Below the pieces are notes generated by a model. It had not been told where the DNA came from, searched no databases, and worked only from the letters and a program-made list of their open reading frames with translations. The translations under genes were made by a program, and so were the position numbers. From positions 1 through 64,000 of the forward strand of contig NZ_SELS01000049.1 of the NCBI RefSeq assembly GCF_004197395.1: 64,000 bases of DNA, read 5' to 3'. Shown piece by piece: positions 26,056 to 36,054 of the stretch (position 1 is its first letter; each line of letters begins with the position of its first letter). The DNA comes from Paraburkholderia sp. UYCP14C. Its GTDB lineage: Bacteria > Pseudomonadota > Gammaproteobacteria > Burkholderiales > Burkholderiaceae.

Positions 26056-29000
26056 GTATATTCGATGGTCGGGGTCGCGGTGCGCACACCGCGTTCGAAG
26101 TGCCGCACCTTGAACGCGGTCGCGTAGAGCGCGGGGACAAAGAACAGCGTCAGCACGGTGGCGCCCGTGATGCCGCCCATCAGCGCGGTCGCCATCGGGC
26201 CGAAGAAGGCCGAATGCAGCAGCGGAATCAGCGCGAGCACGGCTGCCGCTGCGGTCAGCATGATCGGCCGGAAGCGCCGGACCGTGGCGCCGACGATCGC
26301 ATCGAAGCGCCCCTGGCCCGCGGCGATGTTGCGTTCGATCTGATCGACGAGAATCACCGAGTTGCGCATGATGATCCCGGACATCGCAATGACGCCGAGC
26401 ATCGCCACGAAGCCGAACGGCTTGCCGAACAGCAGCAGGGCGGCGACCACGCCGATCAGCCCGAGCGGCGCGGTGAGCACGACCATCAGCACGCGTGCGA
26501 AGCTGCGCAGTTGAATCATCAGCAGCGTCAGCACCACCACGAGCATCAGCGGAAGCTGCGCGATCACCGACGCCTGCGCCTTGCCGCTGATCTCGCCGGC
26601 GCCGCCGGTCTCGATCCGGTAGCCGATCGGCAGCGATGCGCGCAGCGGCGCGAGCGTCCGATCGATCGCCTGGGTCACGTCGAGGTCCAACGCGTTGCCG
26701 CGCACGTCGGCCTGGACCGTGATCGTCGGTTGACGGTCGCGATCCCAGATCACCCCGTATTCGAGCTCGTTGTTCAGGTGGGCGAGCGTGCCGAGCGGAA
26801 CCGGGCCGTTCGGCGTCGGCATCGCGAGGTTCACGATCTCGTCGGGGTTCACCCGCTCACGCTGCGGCGCGCGCAGGTCGACGCTGATCAGCCTGTCGCG
26901 GACCCGGTACTGCGTGAACGTATAGCCCGACAGTGTCATCGCGAGAAAGCTCGCCACGTCTTCCGACGTGACGCCCAACTCGCGCGCCTTCTGCTGGTCG
27001 ATCTCGAAGCGCACCGAGCGTTCGCCGGGTTCGTCCCAGTCGAAATGCACGCCCGTCGTGCGGGCATCGGCTTTCATCGTCGACGCGACCTTTTCCGCGA
27101 TCTCTCGCACGGTGGCGAGGTCGCTGCCGCTGACCCGAAACTGCACCGGATAGCCGACCGACGGACCCGTCTGCAGCGGCGAAACGCGTGCACGTACGGC
27201 GGGAAAGCTGTTTTGCAGCGTGCTCGCGAGCCAGCGTTCGAGCTTCGCGCGGTCCTCGACGGACTTTGCGGTGATCACGAGTTGCGCAAAGTTGGGCTGC
27301 GGCATCTGGACGTCGAGCGGCAGGTAGAAGCGGGGTGCGCCGGTGCCGACGAAGTCGACCAGATGATCGATCTCGGGCCGGCCGGCCAGGGTCTTTTCGA
27401 GGCGCGCGGCTTCGCGCAGCGTCGCTTCGAACGACGCACCTTCGGGCAGCCGCATGTCGACGAGCAACTCGGGACGCTCGGAGCTCGGGAAGAACTGTTG
27501 CGGCACGAGCGCGAAGCCAGCCAGCGCGACCACGAACAGCGCAGCGGTGACGCCGAGCACGACGAGGCGCCGCTTCACGCACCACCCGATGCAGTCGCGC
27601 AGGCGGCGCTGAAAGCCGGTGTCGCGCAGCGCCGCCGCCGGCGCCCGGCGCGTCTGCGCGTTCTCACGCCGACGCAGCTTGCGAAGCGCGCGCCGAGGCG
27701 GCGTCTCGCGTGCGGGGTCCTTCGGTTCGGGCAGCAGGTGATAGCCGAGCAATGGAATCAGCACGACCGCCGCGAACCACGAAGCGATCAGCGCAATCGC
27801 GGACACCTGAAAAATCGAGCGCGTGTATTCGCCGGTGGCCGATTTCGCCAGTGCGATCGGCAGGAAGCCCGCCACCGTGACGAGGGTCCCCGTCAGCATC
27901 GGAAACGCGGTGCTGCTGTACGCGAATGCCGCGGCTCTCGCGCGCCCCCATCCCTGCTCGAGCTTCACCGCCATCATCTCGACCGCGATGATCGCATCGT
28001 CGACGAGCAGGCCCAGTGCGAGGACCAGCGTGCCGAGCGAGATCTTGTGCAGGCCGATGTTGAACCCGTCCATGCATAGCGCGGTGACCGCCAGCACGAC
28101 CGGGATCGAGATTGCCACCACCACGCCGGCGCGCCAGCCCAGCGAGATGAGGCTCACGGCCAGCACGATCACGATGGCTTCGGCGGCGGCCCGCAGAAAG
28201 CCGTTGACCGACTGCGAGACCGCGTGCGGCATGCTCGACACCTCGGCGAGCTCCAGCCCCGCGGGCAGATGCGCACGCAATTGGGCGGTCTGCGCGTCGA
28301 GCAGCTTGCCGAGCTGAATCACGTCGCCGCCGGCCTGCATCGTGATGCCGATGGCGAGCACGGGCCGCCCGCCAGTGCGCACCTGCGAGACCGGCGGATC
28401 GTCGTAGCCGCGCCTGATCGTGGCGATGTCGCCGAGACGAACCAGCCGGTGATTGATGTCGATCAGCGTGTCGCCCATCGCCTTCACGTCGGTGAATTGG
28501 CCGCTGGGACGCACGAATACGCGATCGAACGCGGTGGTCAGCGTGCCGCTCGGCGTGACCGCGTTCTGCGCGTTGATCGCCCGCGCGAGTTGCTGCGGCG
28601 TGATACTGAGCCGCGTCAATTGCGCGTTGGGAATCTCGATCGTGATGTGCTCGTCGGGGTCGCCGAAATAATCGACTTTGGCGACACCGGGCACACGCAG
28701 CAGCACGCTGCGCAGTTCGTCCGCATAGTCGTGCAATTGGGCCGGTGAGAATCCGTCGCCCGCGAGCGTATAGATGTTCGTGTAGACGTCGCCGAACTCG
28801 TCGTCGAAGTACGGCCCCCGCACGCCGGGCGGAAGCGTATCCACGATGTCGCCGATGTTCTTGCGCACCTGGTACCAGGTCTCGCGCACCTCGCTCACCG
28901 GCGCCGAGTCTTTCATCGTGAAGACGATCAGCGATTCGCCGGGACGCGAGTAGCTGCGCAGATAGTCGAGATGAGGCGTTGCCTGGAGCTTGCGGCCGAT

Positions 29001-29309
29001 CCGGTCGGTCACCTGCTCCTCGACCTGGCGAGCGGTCGCGCCGGGCCAGAAAGTCCGGATCACCATCGCGCGGAACGTGAACGGCGGATCCTCGGATTGT
29101 CCGAGCCGGGAATAGGCGAGCACGCCGAACACCGTCGCGAGCACGACGGCGAAGATCACCAGCGCCTGGTTGCGGATCGCCCACGCCGACAGATTGAAGC
29201 GGCCGGTATCGTCCGCCGGCGGACGCCGCGGTGCGCCCGCTCCTCCCGCTCCACCGGGTCCACCGGATTCACCCGGTTCACCGGGTCCTTGGCCGAACAG
29301 CGCTCTCAT
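26046..29309 (-). CDS. RND efflux pump inner-membrane permease (HAE1/AcrB-like)
   Basis: 1087 residues with twelve membrane helices and two large periplasmic loops, the length of a full RND transporter. The proton-relay aspartates are in GLLVDDAIIAVEMM (Asp437/438, helix 4). An unusual feature precedes helix 1: a Gly/Pro/Ala-rich tract (about residues 6-34) encoded by short repeats around 29225-29290. The first helix starts near residue 44 (IRNQALVIFAVVLATVFGVLAY). It overlaps the adaptor gene by four bases (ATGA). The position at the end of a lipid-like biosynthesis operon suggests export of the product of that operon. Confidence 0.94.
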   Translation of the reverse strand: MRALFGQGPGEPGESGGPGGAGGAGAPRRPPADDTGRFNLSAWAIRNQALVIFAVVLATVFGVLAYSRLGQSEDPPFTFRAMVIRTFWPGATARQVEEQVTDRIGRKLQATPHLDYLRSYSRPGESLIVFTMKDSAPVSEVRETWYQVRKNIGDIVDTLPPGVRGPYFDDEFGDVYTNIYTLAGDGFSPAQLHDYADELRSVLLRVPGVAKVDYFGDPDEHITIEIPNAQLTRLSITPQQLARAINAQNAVTPSGTLTTAFDRVFVRPSGQFTDVKAMGDTLIDINHRLVRLGDIATIRRGYDDPPVSQVRTGGRPVLAIGITMQAGGDVIQLGKLLDAQTAQLRAHLPAGLELAEVSSMPHAVSQSVNGFLRAAAEAIVIVLAVSLISLGWRAGVVVAISIPVVLAVTALCMDGFNIGLHKISLGTLVLALGLLVDDAIIAVEMMAVKLEQGWGRARAAAFAYSSTAFPMLTGTLVTVAGFLPIALAKSATGEYTRSIFQVSAIALIASWFAAVVLIPLLGYHLLPEPKDPARETPPRRALRKLRRRENAQTRRAPAAALRDTGFQRRLRDCIGWCVKRRLVVLGVTAALFVVALAGFALVPQQFFPSSERPELLVDMRLPEGASFEATLREAARLEKTLAGRPEIDHLVDFVGTGAPRFYLPLDVQMPQPNFAQLVITAKSVEDRAKLERWLASTLQNSFPAVRARVSPLQTGPSVGYPVQFRVSGSDLATVREIAEKVASTMKADARTTGVHFDWDEPGERSVRFEIDQQKARELGVTSEDVASFLAMTLSGYTFTQYRVRDRLISVDLRAPQRERVNPDEIVNLAMPTPNGPVPLGTLAHLNNELEYGVIWDRDRQPTITVQADVRGNALDLDVTQAIDRTLAPLRASLPIGYRIETGGAGEISGKAQASVIAQLPLMLVVVLTLLMIQLRSFARVLMVVLTAPLGLIGVVAALLLFGKPFGFVAMLGVIAMSGIIMRNSVILVDQIERNIAAGQGRFDAIVGATVRRFRPIMLTAAAAVLALIPLLHSAFFGPMATALMGGITGATVLTLFFVPALYATAFKVRHFERGVRTATPTIEYTWS

Positions 29310-30412
29310 GATGCGAAGTCCTCTGGATGCAACGGTGCGACCGCGCGCACGGTTTCGCCGGCGCTGACGGTATGCACGCCTTGCAGCACCACGCGCTCGC
29401 CGTCGGTGAGGCCGCGCGAGACGGAGATCGTGCGGTCGTCGTAGCGGCCAACCTGGACCTTGCGCAATTCCAGCGCATGGTCGCCGGGCCGAACCACCCA
29501 GACGGCCGGCGCGTTGCCGTCGTGAAACAGCGCGCTGGCGGGAAGCGTGATCGGGTCGTCCGCTTGCGCTTCGCCGGACGCGTCGGCGAAGGTGATGGTG
29601 GCCGTCATGCCGAGGCGGACCTCGGGGCCCGGCGCATCGAGCGTCAGCTTTGCGCGATAGGTGCGGCTACCGGGATCCGCGGCCGGCGACAGCTCCCGCA
29701 CGTGCGCCGTGAAGCGTTTGTCCGTGACGGCCGGCAGCGACACGCTGGCCGCGCTGCCGACCGCCAGCGCGTTCAGCAGGCTCTCGGGCACGTCGCAGAG
29801 GATATCGACCTCGCCGGACCAGGCGAGGTGGTAGACCGCTTGTCCCGCCGCGAGGTTCTGCCCGGTATCGGCATCTTCGGCGGTGACGACGCCGGCATGG
29901 TCCGCCGTGAGAACCGTGTATTGCGTCTGATTCTTCAGCAGCGCGAACTGTTGTAGCGCCTGATCGCGCTGCGCGGTGGCTGCCACATACGCGTCCTGAG
30001 TCTGTTCGAGCTGCGCCGTCGAGATCAGCTGTTCCTGCGCCTGCGCCCGGTCGCGGTCGAGTTGCTGCTCGGCGAAGGTGAGCCGATGCTGCGCCGCCAT
30101 CAATTGGGCCTGCGCGCCCGCAAGGCCGCGTTGCGCGTCGTCGGGATCGAGCCGCGCGATCACCTGACCGGCCGCGACCGTATCGCCCAGACGCACCTTC
30201 CGCTCGATCAGCTTGCCCGCGATGCGAAACGACAGCGGCGTCGCATAGCGTGCGTTGACTTCGCCAGGCAGCGTCGCGAGCACGGGCTTGCTGTCGCGAT
30301 GCACGACCACCGCGATGACCGGACGCGGCGGTGTCACCTCGGCTTCTTTCGCGTGACAGGCGGCGAGCGCGAGTGCGCCCGACAGCGTCAGCAGGATCTC
30401 GCGCCAGCGCAT
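29306..30412 (-). CDS. RND efflux periplasmic adaptor (membrane fusion protein)
   Basis: 368 residues with a lipoprotein signal (ILLTLSGALALAAC, the cysteine near residue 19). The order is half lipoyl, coiled-coil hairpin (about 95-160, AQAQLMAAQHRLTFAEQQLDR and following), second half lipoyl, beta-barrel and membrane-proximal domains. It bridges the RND permease and the outer-membrane duct. The ATG at 30412 lies directly after the stop of the acyl-AMP ligase (TGAGCATG), so the two are translationally coupled. An open frame continues upstream but only shadows the ligase. Confidence 0.92.
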   Translation of the reverse strand: MRWREILLTLSGALALAACHAKEAEVTPPRPVIAVVVHRDSKPVLATLPGEVNARYATPLSFRIAGKLIERKVRLGDTVAAGQVIARLDPDDAQRGLAGAQAQLMAAQHRLTFAEQQLDRDRAQAQEQLISTAQLEQTQDAYVAATAQRDQALQQFALLKNQTQYTVLTADHAGVVTAEDADTGQNLAAGQAVYHLAWSGEVDILCDVPESLLNALAVGSAASVSLPAVTDKRFTAHVRELSPAADPGSRTYRAKLTLDAPGPEVRLGMTATITFADASGEAQADDPITLPASALFHDGNAPAVWVVRPGDHALELRKVQVGRYDDRTISVSRGLTDGERVVLQGVHTVSAGETVRAVAPLHPEDFAS

Positions 30413-30414
30413 GC

Positions 30415-32085
30415 TCACGAGTGTTCCTCCAGCTCGCCGGCTTCGAACTGCGCCTTGGTCCGGCGGCGCTGCACCTTGCCGCTCGAGGTCCGCGGCAAGC
30501 TGCCCGCCTGCACGATCGCAACGTGACCGACCTGCAGGCCCGCGCATTCGGCGACCTTCTGCGCGATCGCACGCCGCAACATCGTGGCCTCCGCGGGCTT
30601 GCCCTCGGCGCAGACGACCAGCGTCTCGTCGCCGTCGCGCATCACGCTGAACGCGATGACGCCGCGGCTTTGCACGCTCGGCAACTCGGCCACCGCCCAT
30701 TCGATGTCCTGCGGATAGTGGTTCGAGCCGTGAATGACGATCAGATCCTTGCTGCGGCCGCAGATATAGAGCTGGTCGCCGGCAACGTATCCGAGATCGC
30801 CGGTCTGCAGCCAGCCGTCGCGGTACGCATTGGCGCTCGCGTCGGCCTGGCCGTAATAGCCGACGGTGATGCTGGGCCCGCGCGTGACGATCTCGCCGAC
30901 GCAGCGTTCGGGCAACTCTCGCCCGGATTCGTCGACGATCCGCAGGTCGTGGCCGGGAAAGCAATGGCCGCAGCCGACCAGTTCGATCGTGCGCAAGCTG
31001 GTGTCGCGCGCGGCCGTTATTGCTCGACCGAGCCCCAGCGCGGCCGCGTAGACGACGTCGGTGACGAGCGGCTGGCCGTGGTCGTGAAACGTGATCGCGA
31101 GGGTCGCTTCGGCCATCCCGTAGCACGGCAGCAGCGCTTCGGCGCGAAAGCCGGCCGGCTCGAAGCGCTCGCTAAACTGGCGCAGCGCTTGCGCGTTGAT
31201 CGGCTCGGCACCGCAGCCGGCCACCCGCAGCCGCCGCAGGTCAAGGCCTTCGAGGTCCTGGTCGCGGGTGCGGCGCGCGGCGAGCGCGTACGCGAAGTTC
31301 GGCGCGAAGCTGATCGTGCCGTGGTACTTCGTGATCGCCTCCATCCACAGGCCGGGCCGGCGCACGAACGCTTCGGTCGACAGCAGCACGCTCGGCAAGT
31401 CGCAGATCAGTGCGCCGAGCACGCTGATGAGCCCCATGTCGTGGTGCAGCGGCAGCCAGCTGACATAGACGTCCTGCTCATGCAGATCGATGCCGCGGGG
31501 TCCGAGGAACGCTTCGGCATTCGCGACCAGATTGCGATGCGTGACCATCACGCCTTTCGGCAGCGACGTGCTGCCCGACGTGTATTGCAGGAAGCAGAGG
31601 TCATCGGGATGCACAGTGGGCAAATCGCAGGCGGGCGGCTCGCCTTCGAGCAGCGCTTCGACGGTCACAATGCGTTCGAGGCCGGTGTCGGCGGCCAGCA
31701 CATCCGCGATGGTCTCTGTCGTCGAGTTCGACGTGAGCAGCATCCGCGCGCCGGCCGAGCGCACGATGTGACTGACGGTCTCGGCGTAGCGCGCGCGGGT
31801 CCTGAAGTTCAGGCTGCCACGCGGAAAGATCGGTACCGGGACCAGACCGGCGAACGACGCGCCGAGGAAGCTCAGAATGAACGCTTCCGGGTCGAGGATC
31901 ACGAGCGCGATGCGGTCGCCCTTGTTCAGACCCAGCGCCGCGAGCCTCCTCGCACGGTTGCGCGCTTCGCGCTCGAGCGCCTCGTAAGGGTAGTAGTGCT
32001 CGTCGCCGTGCGTGGAGACAAAGCGAAGGCCTCGAGCGTCGCCGCGCGGCAGCGCTGAAACGGCATCGACTAGCGTCTGGTCCAT
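30415..32085 (-). CDS. fatty acyl-AMP ligase (FAAL-like)
   Basis: 556 residues of the ANL superfamily. It has P-loop A3 YTSGSTSLPKG (168-178), A5-like CYGMAEATL, A7 DGWLQTGDLGY, A8 GRSKDLIVIHGSNHYPQDIE and the A10 lysine in LPRTSSGKVQRR. The HGSNHYPQDIE form and the overall length match fatty acyl-AMP ligases that load an acyl chain onto an acyl carrier protein rather than CoA. The likely partner is the carrier protein at 39758-40087. It is directly followed by the efflux adaptor gene, which ties activation and export into one transcript. Confidence 0.9.
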   Translation of the reverse strand: MDQTLVDAVSALPRGDARGLRFVSTHGDEHYYPYEALEREARNRARRLAALGLNKGDRIALVILDPEAFILSFLGASFAGLVPVPIFPRGSLNFRTRARYAETVSHIVRSAGARMLLTSNSTTETIADVLAADTGLERIVTVEALLEGEPPACDLPTVHPDDLCFLQYTSGSTSLPKGVMVTHRNLVANAEAFLGPRGIDLHEQDVYVSWLPLHHDMGLISVLGALICDLPSVLLSTEAFVRRPGLWMEAITKYHGTISFAPNFAYALAARRTRDQDLEGLDLRRLRVAGCGAEPINAQALRQFSERFEPAGFRAEALLPCYGMAEATLAITFHDHGQPLVTDVVYAAALGLGRAITAARDTSLRTIELVGCGHCFPGHDLRIVDESGRELPERCVGEIVTRGPSITVGYYGQADASANAYRDGWLQTGDLGYVAGDQLYICGRSKDLIVIHGSNHYPQDIEWAVAELPSVQSRGVIAFSVMRDGDETLVVCAEGKPAEATMLRRAIAQKVAECAGLQVGHVAIVQAGSLPRTSSGKVQRRRTKAQFEAGELEEHS

Positions 32086-32189
32086 GGTGACGGGTCCTCG
32101 GTCAGGTAATCGGGCTTCGGTGATCGGGCAAGGCAGCGCATGACGCGCGTGCCTTGCGTGACTTGCGTGATGCGCGTGGCTTTCGCGAC

Positions 32190-33200
32190 TTACTTGGCAG
32201 GCGCCACGGGCGCGGCGCTCGCTTTGGCGACGGGCCGCCAGTCGCGGATCGGCTGCAGACGGCGACGCAGCAGCGCGATCACCTCGTCGTCGCTGCGCTC
32301 AGGCGCCCCCGGCAAGCGCACGAAATGCGTGGCGAGCTTGCGGTGCTGGCGCGTGACGAGCAGCAGCCAGATCTGCGCGATGTCGATGCGATCGAACACC
32401 ACCGCGTCCTCGCGACCGTACTTCTCGAGGTTCGTCGTGAATTCCTTCGTGAGCTCGCTGAAGTGCGTGCCTTTGCGGACGTGGTGGTAGATGTGATAGC
32501 CGGCGTTGAACACGCGCGCATTGAAACGCGAGTCGATCGTATTGGTGCTGTTCGTGTACGGGTTGTCGGGATGATCGGGGTCGATGAATGCGTGCTGCAC
32601 CCAGTTGCCGATCATCATCATCAGCCGCACGAAGACGAACGGGAACACGAACACGACGAGCGTGGCCCGCAGGTTCCAGTACGCGGCGGCGGCAATCGCC
32701 GTGTAGAACGCGACCTCGCCGACGAGCAGTTGCCGGATCAGCTTCGTATTGCGCGAGCGCCAAAGATAGGCGCTCAACTCGACCGGGACCAGTGCCGCGA
32801 AACGCAGGTAGTAGTGCAGAAAGCCGGCTACGCTATCGCGTTGATACCGCATCGTCGAGCTCAGATCGTCCGGCAGGTTGTCGTCGATGTGATGCATGCC
32901 CATGTGATGGACATAGAAGGTGCCCGGCGTCTGGCCGAAAAACGGGCACAGCACCCAGTCGAGCAGGATCTCGAGCGCGTGGTACTGCTTCCGGAAGAGG
33001 CGCCGATGCAGCGTGCAGTGGTAGCTCATCGTGAAGCGGTCGCCGAACATGTTCCAGACGAGCACGTAGGCCACGCCAAGCCACCAGGGAAAGTGGCCGA
33101 GCCAATACAAGCCGGCCGCGGCGGGAATGAATATCAGCGCGCACTCGATGTAGAGCCACAGATGGGGCATGTCGCGACGATCGTTGAGCAGGAGGTACAT
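32190..33200 (-). CDS. membrane fatty acid desaturase/hydroxylase-like di-iron protein
   Basis: 336 residues with hydrophobic helices and three histidine clusters: HCTLH (61-65), HHMGMHH (98-104) and GYHIYHH near residue 245. This is the signature of membrane di-iron desaturases, hydroxylases and decarboxylases. The ATG at 33200 has AAGGAA upstream. It could modify the acyl chain bound to the carrier protein. Only one such enzyme is present, unlike polyyne clusters, which carry several. The spacing of 104 bases to the ligase gene is the largest in the operon. Confidence 0.86.
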   Translation of the reverse strand: MYLLLNDRRDMPHLWLYIECALIFIPAAAGLYWLGHFPWWLGVAYVLVWNMFGDRFTMSYHCTLHRRLFRKQYHALEILLDWVLCPFFGQTPGTFYVHHMGMHHIDDNLPDDLSSTMRYQRDSVAGFLHYYLRFAALVPVELSAYLWRSRNTKLIRQLLVGEVAFYTAIAAAAYWNLRATLVVFVFPFVFVRLMMMIGNWVQHAFIDPDHPDNPYTNSTNTIDSRFNARVFNAGYHIYHHVRKGTHFSELTKEFTTNLEKYGREDAVVFDRIDIAQIWLLLVTRQHRKLATHFVRLPGAPERSDDEVIALLRRRLQPIRDWRPVAKASAAPVAPAK

Positions 33201-33252
33201 GGCGGTTTCCTTCAGGGGCGGTTTCAATGGTCAGCGGGTAGGCAAATTCGTT

Positions 33253-36039
33253 TCAGGTCGGCTCGGGCAGTTCGGGCAGCTCGATTACGCCGCTGTGGCC
33301 ATCGACCTTGAGCTGCATGCCAGACTGAACGCGTGTGGTGAGGCCTGGAATCTGGACGATGGTCGGGATGCCGATTTCGCGTGCGACGATCGCGGCATGA
33401 GTCAGCGGACTGCCGCGCTCGATCAGGAGCCCGGTCGCCGACGCGAATACCGGAACCCAGCCGGGGTCGGTCCGATAGGTGACGAGGATGCCGCCGTCGA
33501 ACTCGTTTGCTTCGCGCACGACCTTCGCGCACCCCTCAGCGAAGCCCGGTGAGCAGGGCGTGCCGCGCAGGGTCGAGCCGGCCGCGACAGCGGGTGTCGC
33601 GCGCAGCGCGGCGAGGTTCGCCGGGTTGTTGAGCCAGGCCGCAACCGGGCCATGCGTGACGAAGCGTGGTGGAAGGTCGTCCATGTCGCGCCAGACCGCG
33701 TCGTCGCGCTTGCGCTGCTCGACGAGCGGGCGCAGTTCGCGGTGCGAGATGGTGCCTTCGAAGCAGCCCCGGATTTCGTCGAGGCGCAGATGGAAGATGT
33801 CGCGGCCCGTCGCCAGCACGCCGTCGCTGGCAAGACCCTCGCCGATCGCGCGGAACATCCGGCGCGCGACCCCGAACGCGCGCGACCGGCAAAAGCGCAC
33901 GGTCTCGCGCGCGCGGATCGCGGCGCGCACGCGACCGCGCGCGCGGGCAAAGATCCAGCGCTGCAGCGGATTGAGCCGCTCATGCAACAACGCATCGATG
34001 CGCGCTTCGGTGGCGGTGCGATCGATCGACGCGGCACCATGCGCGAGCGCGGCCTTCAACATATCGAACAGCACGCCCGGGTCTTCGCGCAGATCGGGTT
34101 CTTCGAGCTTCAGTTCGTTGTTGCTGCGGTACGCGAAGTCGGCGAGGTAGCGCTCGACGTCGGCGACGATTTCGGGCGCGCCGCAGCCGCGCAGCGCTGC
34201 ATACGCTTCGGCTGACGGCGTGTTGCGGATCAACGCTTCGACCTGAGGCTGCGCGCGCACGGCGTCCGCGATCGCGGCCAGCCTGCGGACCGGCTCGATC
34301 GACTCGATGTCGTCCATGCCGCCGATCACCGCCACTTCGAGCCACTCGGGCGCGTCGGGGATCCACCGCTTGATCAGGCGACGGACCACGCCGTAGCTGA
34401 GACCGATCGCCGATTCGAGCACGATCATCATGCCCCAGCGCGCCAGCAGCGCCTGCTCGAAGCGGCAGTAGTGCTTATAGACGGCGTCCGCGGCAAGCGC
34501 GCGATAGTCGAGCGCGTTGAACTCGTCGTAGACCGGATAGAAGAACGCGCGGAAGCGCTCGACGTTGCGCTCCAGACGCGCGAAGTGCGACGCGAACTTC
34601 GTGCCGCTCAACGCGCGGATGCAGGCGAGCCCGGCGCGCGAGCCGGCCTTGTACGGTGTGATCTGTGCGGCGAAGCTCGCCAGATCGAGCGGCTCGTCGA
34701 CGCCCATCTGGACTTCCATCATCTTGCGACCGAGGTTCTGGAACGGCGCGAGTCCGGAAAGCTTGTACCAGTGCAGCAGGTTGTAGTACACGCGGCCGTT
34801 CAGGAACGCGAGCGTCGAGCCGAGGAAGCTGTCCATCTCACGCCGCTGCTTGTGCGGAATCGCGAGCAGCCGGCAGAACTCGCGAAACACCTGCGAATAG
34901 ACGTGCTGCGCGAAGGTGAAGGTCAGCTGCGTGGTCACGCCCGGATAGTTCTCGACGATGTTGGAGTTGTCCCACAGCTGGAAGTCGCCGGTCCGCGATG
35001 GGGCCGCGGCGATCGGCGTGGTGACGGGGCGCGCCTGCAGAATCCACAGCTGGTGCTCGGCAATACACCATTCGATATCGAGCGGCTCGCCGAGCGTGCT
35101 TTCGAGCGTTAGGGCTGTCGCCACGACGCGCTCGATCTCGTCGTCGGAAAGGGCCGCCGAATCGCGCAGCGCGGCCGGCACCTCATGGATCTCGCGGCCG
35201 TCGTGACGCTCGCTTTTTTCACCGATCACCACCTGCTTGGGCTGTCCGGTGTGTCGGTCCACGGTGATCGTGTCGGCGTCGACCGCGCCCGACACCAGTC
35301 CCTCGCCGAGCCCGTAGACGGCGCTCAGCACGAGTTCGTCGCGGTTGCCGTTGGCCGGGTTGATCGTGAACACGACGCCGCTCGTGTCGGCCTGAACGAG
35401 GCGCTGCAGGATCACGGCCATGCCGGCGCCGGCGATATCGAGTCCGTGCTGATGCCGGTAGCGCAGCGAGCGCTCGGAATACGCGGAAGCCCAGCAGCGG
35501 CGCACGTGTTCGAGCGTCGAGTCGAGCCCGCGCACGTCGAGGAACGTGTCGAACTGGCCGGCGAACGAGAAGCTCGCGCTGTCTTCTTCGACGCCGGACG
35601 AACGCACCGCGAGCGGTCCGTCGCCGATGATGCCGTGCGCGCGTGCGATGTCGGCGCGCAACGCGGCGCTCATGTCGCACGTCAGCACGGCCTCGCGGAT
35701 CGCGCTCGCGATTGCGTCGGCGTTCTCAGCTGTGAAGTCGCGCAGCAGCGCGGCGATGGTTTGATCGAGGCCGCCGTCGCGGCGGAACTCCGCGAAGCAG
35801 TCGGTGCCGAGGATCGCCCAGTGCGGCACCGGCACGCCGAGATTCGCCAGCCGATGCAGCGACTTTCCCTTGTTGCCGGCGAGCCGCTCGATGGCGTCGG
35901 CCGGACTCGCCGCGGTGAGGATCACGCGTGGCGAGGCCGCCGGGCCGGCGCTGCTGCTCGCGGCGTGGGTCTCGTGTGGAACGCTGCTTCCGGCCATATC
36001 GAATTCGCCGTGAGCGGGCGTGATGGTGTCGAATTTCAT
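33253..36039 (-). CDS. PEP synthase/rifampin phosphotransferase-like dikinase
   Basis: 928 residues. An ATP-grasp domain of the pyruvate phosphate dikinase type occupies about 35-345 (GNKGKSLHRLANLGVPVP, then LAVRSSGVEEDSASFSFAGQFDTFL, then DIEWCIAEHQLWILQARPV). A long middle part of unknown fold follows. The C-terminal swivelling domain carries the phosphohistidine loop RGSPLTHAAIVAREIGIPTI. No PEP/pyruvate TIM barrel is visible, so it resembles rifampin phosphotransferase more than true PEP synthase. Such enzymes split ATP to AMP and phosphate and phosphorylate a substrate hydroxyl through the histidine. The acceptor here is unknown. 15 bases downstream of the nucleotidyltransferase gene. 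Confidence 0.87.
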   Translation of the reverse strand: MKFDTITPAHGEFDMAGSSVPHETHAASSSAGPAASPRVILTAASPADAIERLAGNKGKSLHRLANLGVPVPHWAILGTDCFAEFRRDGGLDQTIAALLRDFTAENADAIASAIREAVLTCDMSAALRADIARAHGIIGDGPLAVRSSGVEEDSASFSFAGQFDTFLDVRGLDSTLEHVRRCWASAYSERSLRYRHQHGLDIAGAGMAVILQRLVQADTSGVVFTINPANGNRDELVLSAVYGLGEGLVSGAVDADTITVDRHTGQPKQVVIGEKSERHDGREIHEVPAALRDSAALSDDEIERVVATALTLESTLGEPLDIEWCIAEHQLWILQARPVTTPIAAAPSRTGDFQLWDNSNIVENYPGVTTQLTFTFAQHVYSQVFREFCRLLAIPHKQRREMDSFLGSTLAFLNGRVYYNLLHWYKLSGLAPFQNLGRKMMEVQMGVDEPLDLASFAAQITPYKAGSRAGLACIRALSGTKFASHFARLERNVERFRAFFYPVYDEFNALDYRALAADAVYKHYCRFEQALLARWGMMIVLESAIGLSYGVVRRLIKRWIPDAPEWLEVAVIGGMDDIESIEPVRRLAAIADAVRAQPQVEALIRNTPSAEAYAALRGCGAPEIVADVERYLADFAYRSNNELKLEEPDLREDPGVLFDMLKAALAHGAASIDRTATEARIDALLHERLNPLQRWIFARARGRVRAAIRARETVRFCRSRAFGVARRMFRAIGEGLASDGVLATGRDIFHLRLDEIRGCFEGTISHRELRPLVEQRKRDDAVWRDMDDLPPRFVTHGPVAAWLNNPANLAALRATPAVAAGSTLRGTPCSPGFAEGCAKVVREANEFDGGILVTYRTDPGWVPVFASATGLLIERGSPLTHAAIVAREIGIPTIVQIPGLTTRVQSGMQLKVDGHSGVIELPELPEPT

Positions 36040-36054
36040 TGAGGTTCCCGTTGC

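Noticed and set aside
26100-28079. 659-residue plus-strand open frame
   Set aside because: Antisense to the RND permease and rich in Arg/His, as expected from a GC-rich complementary frame.
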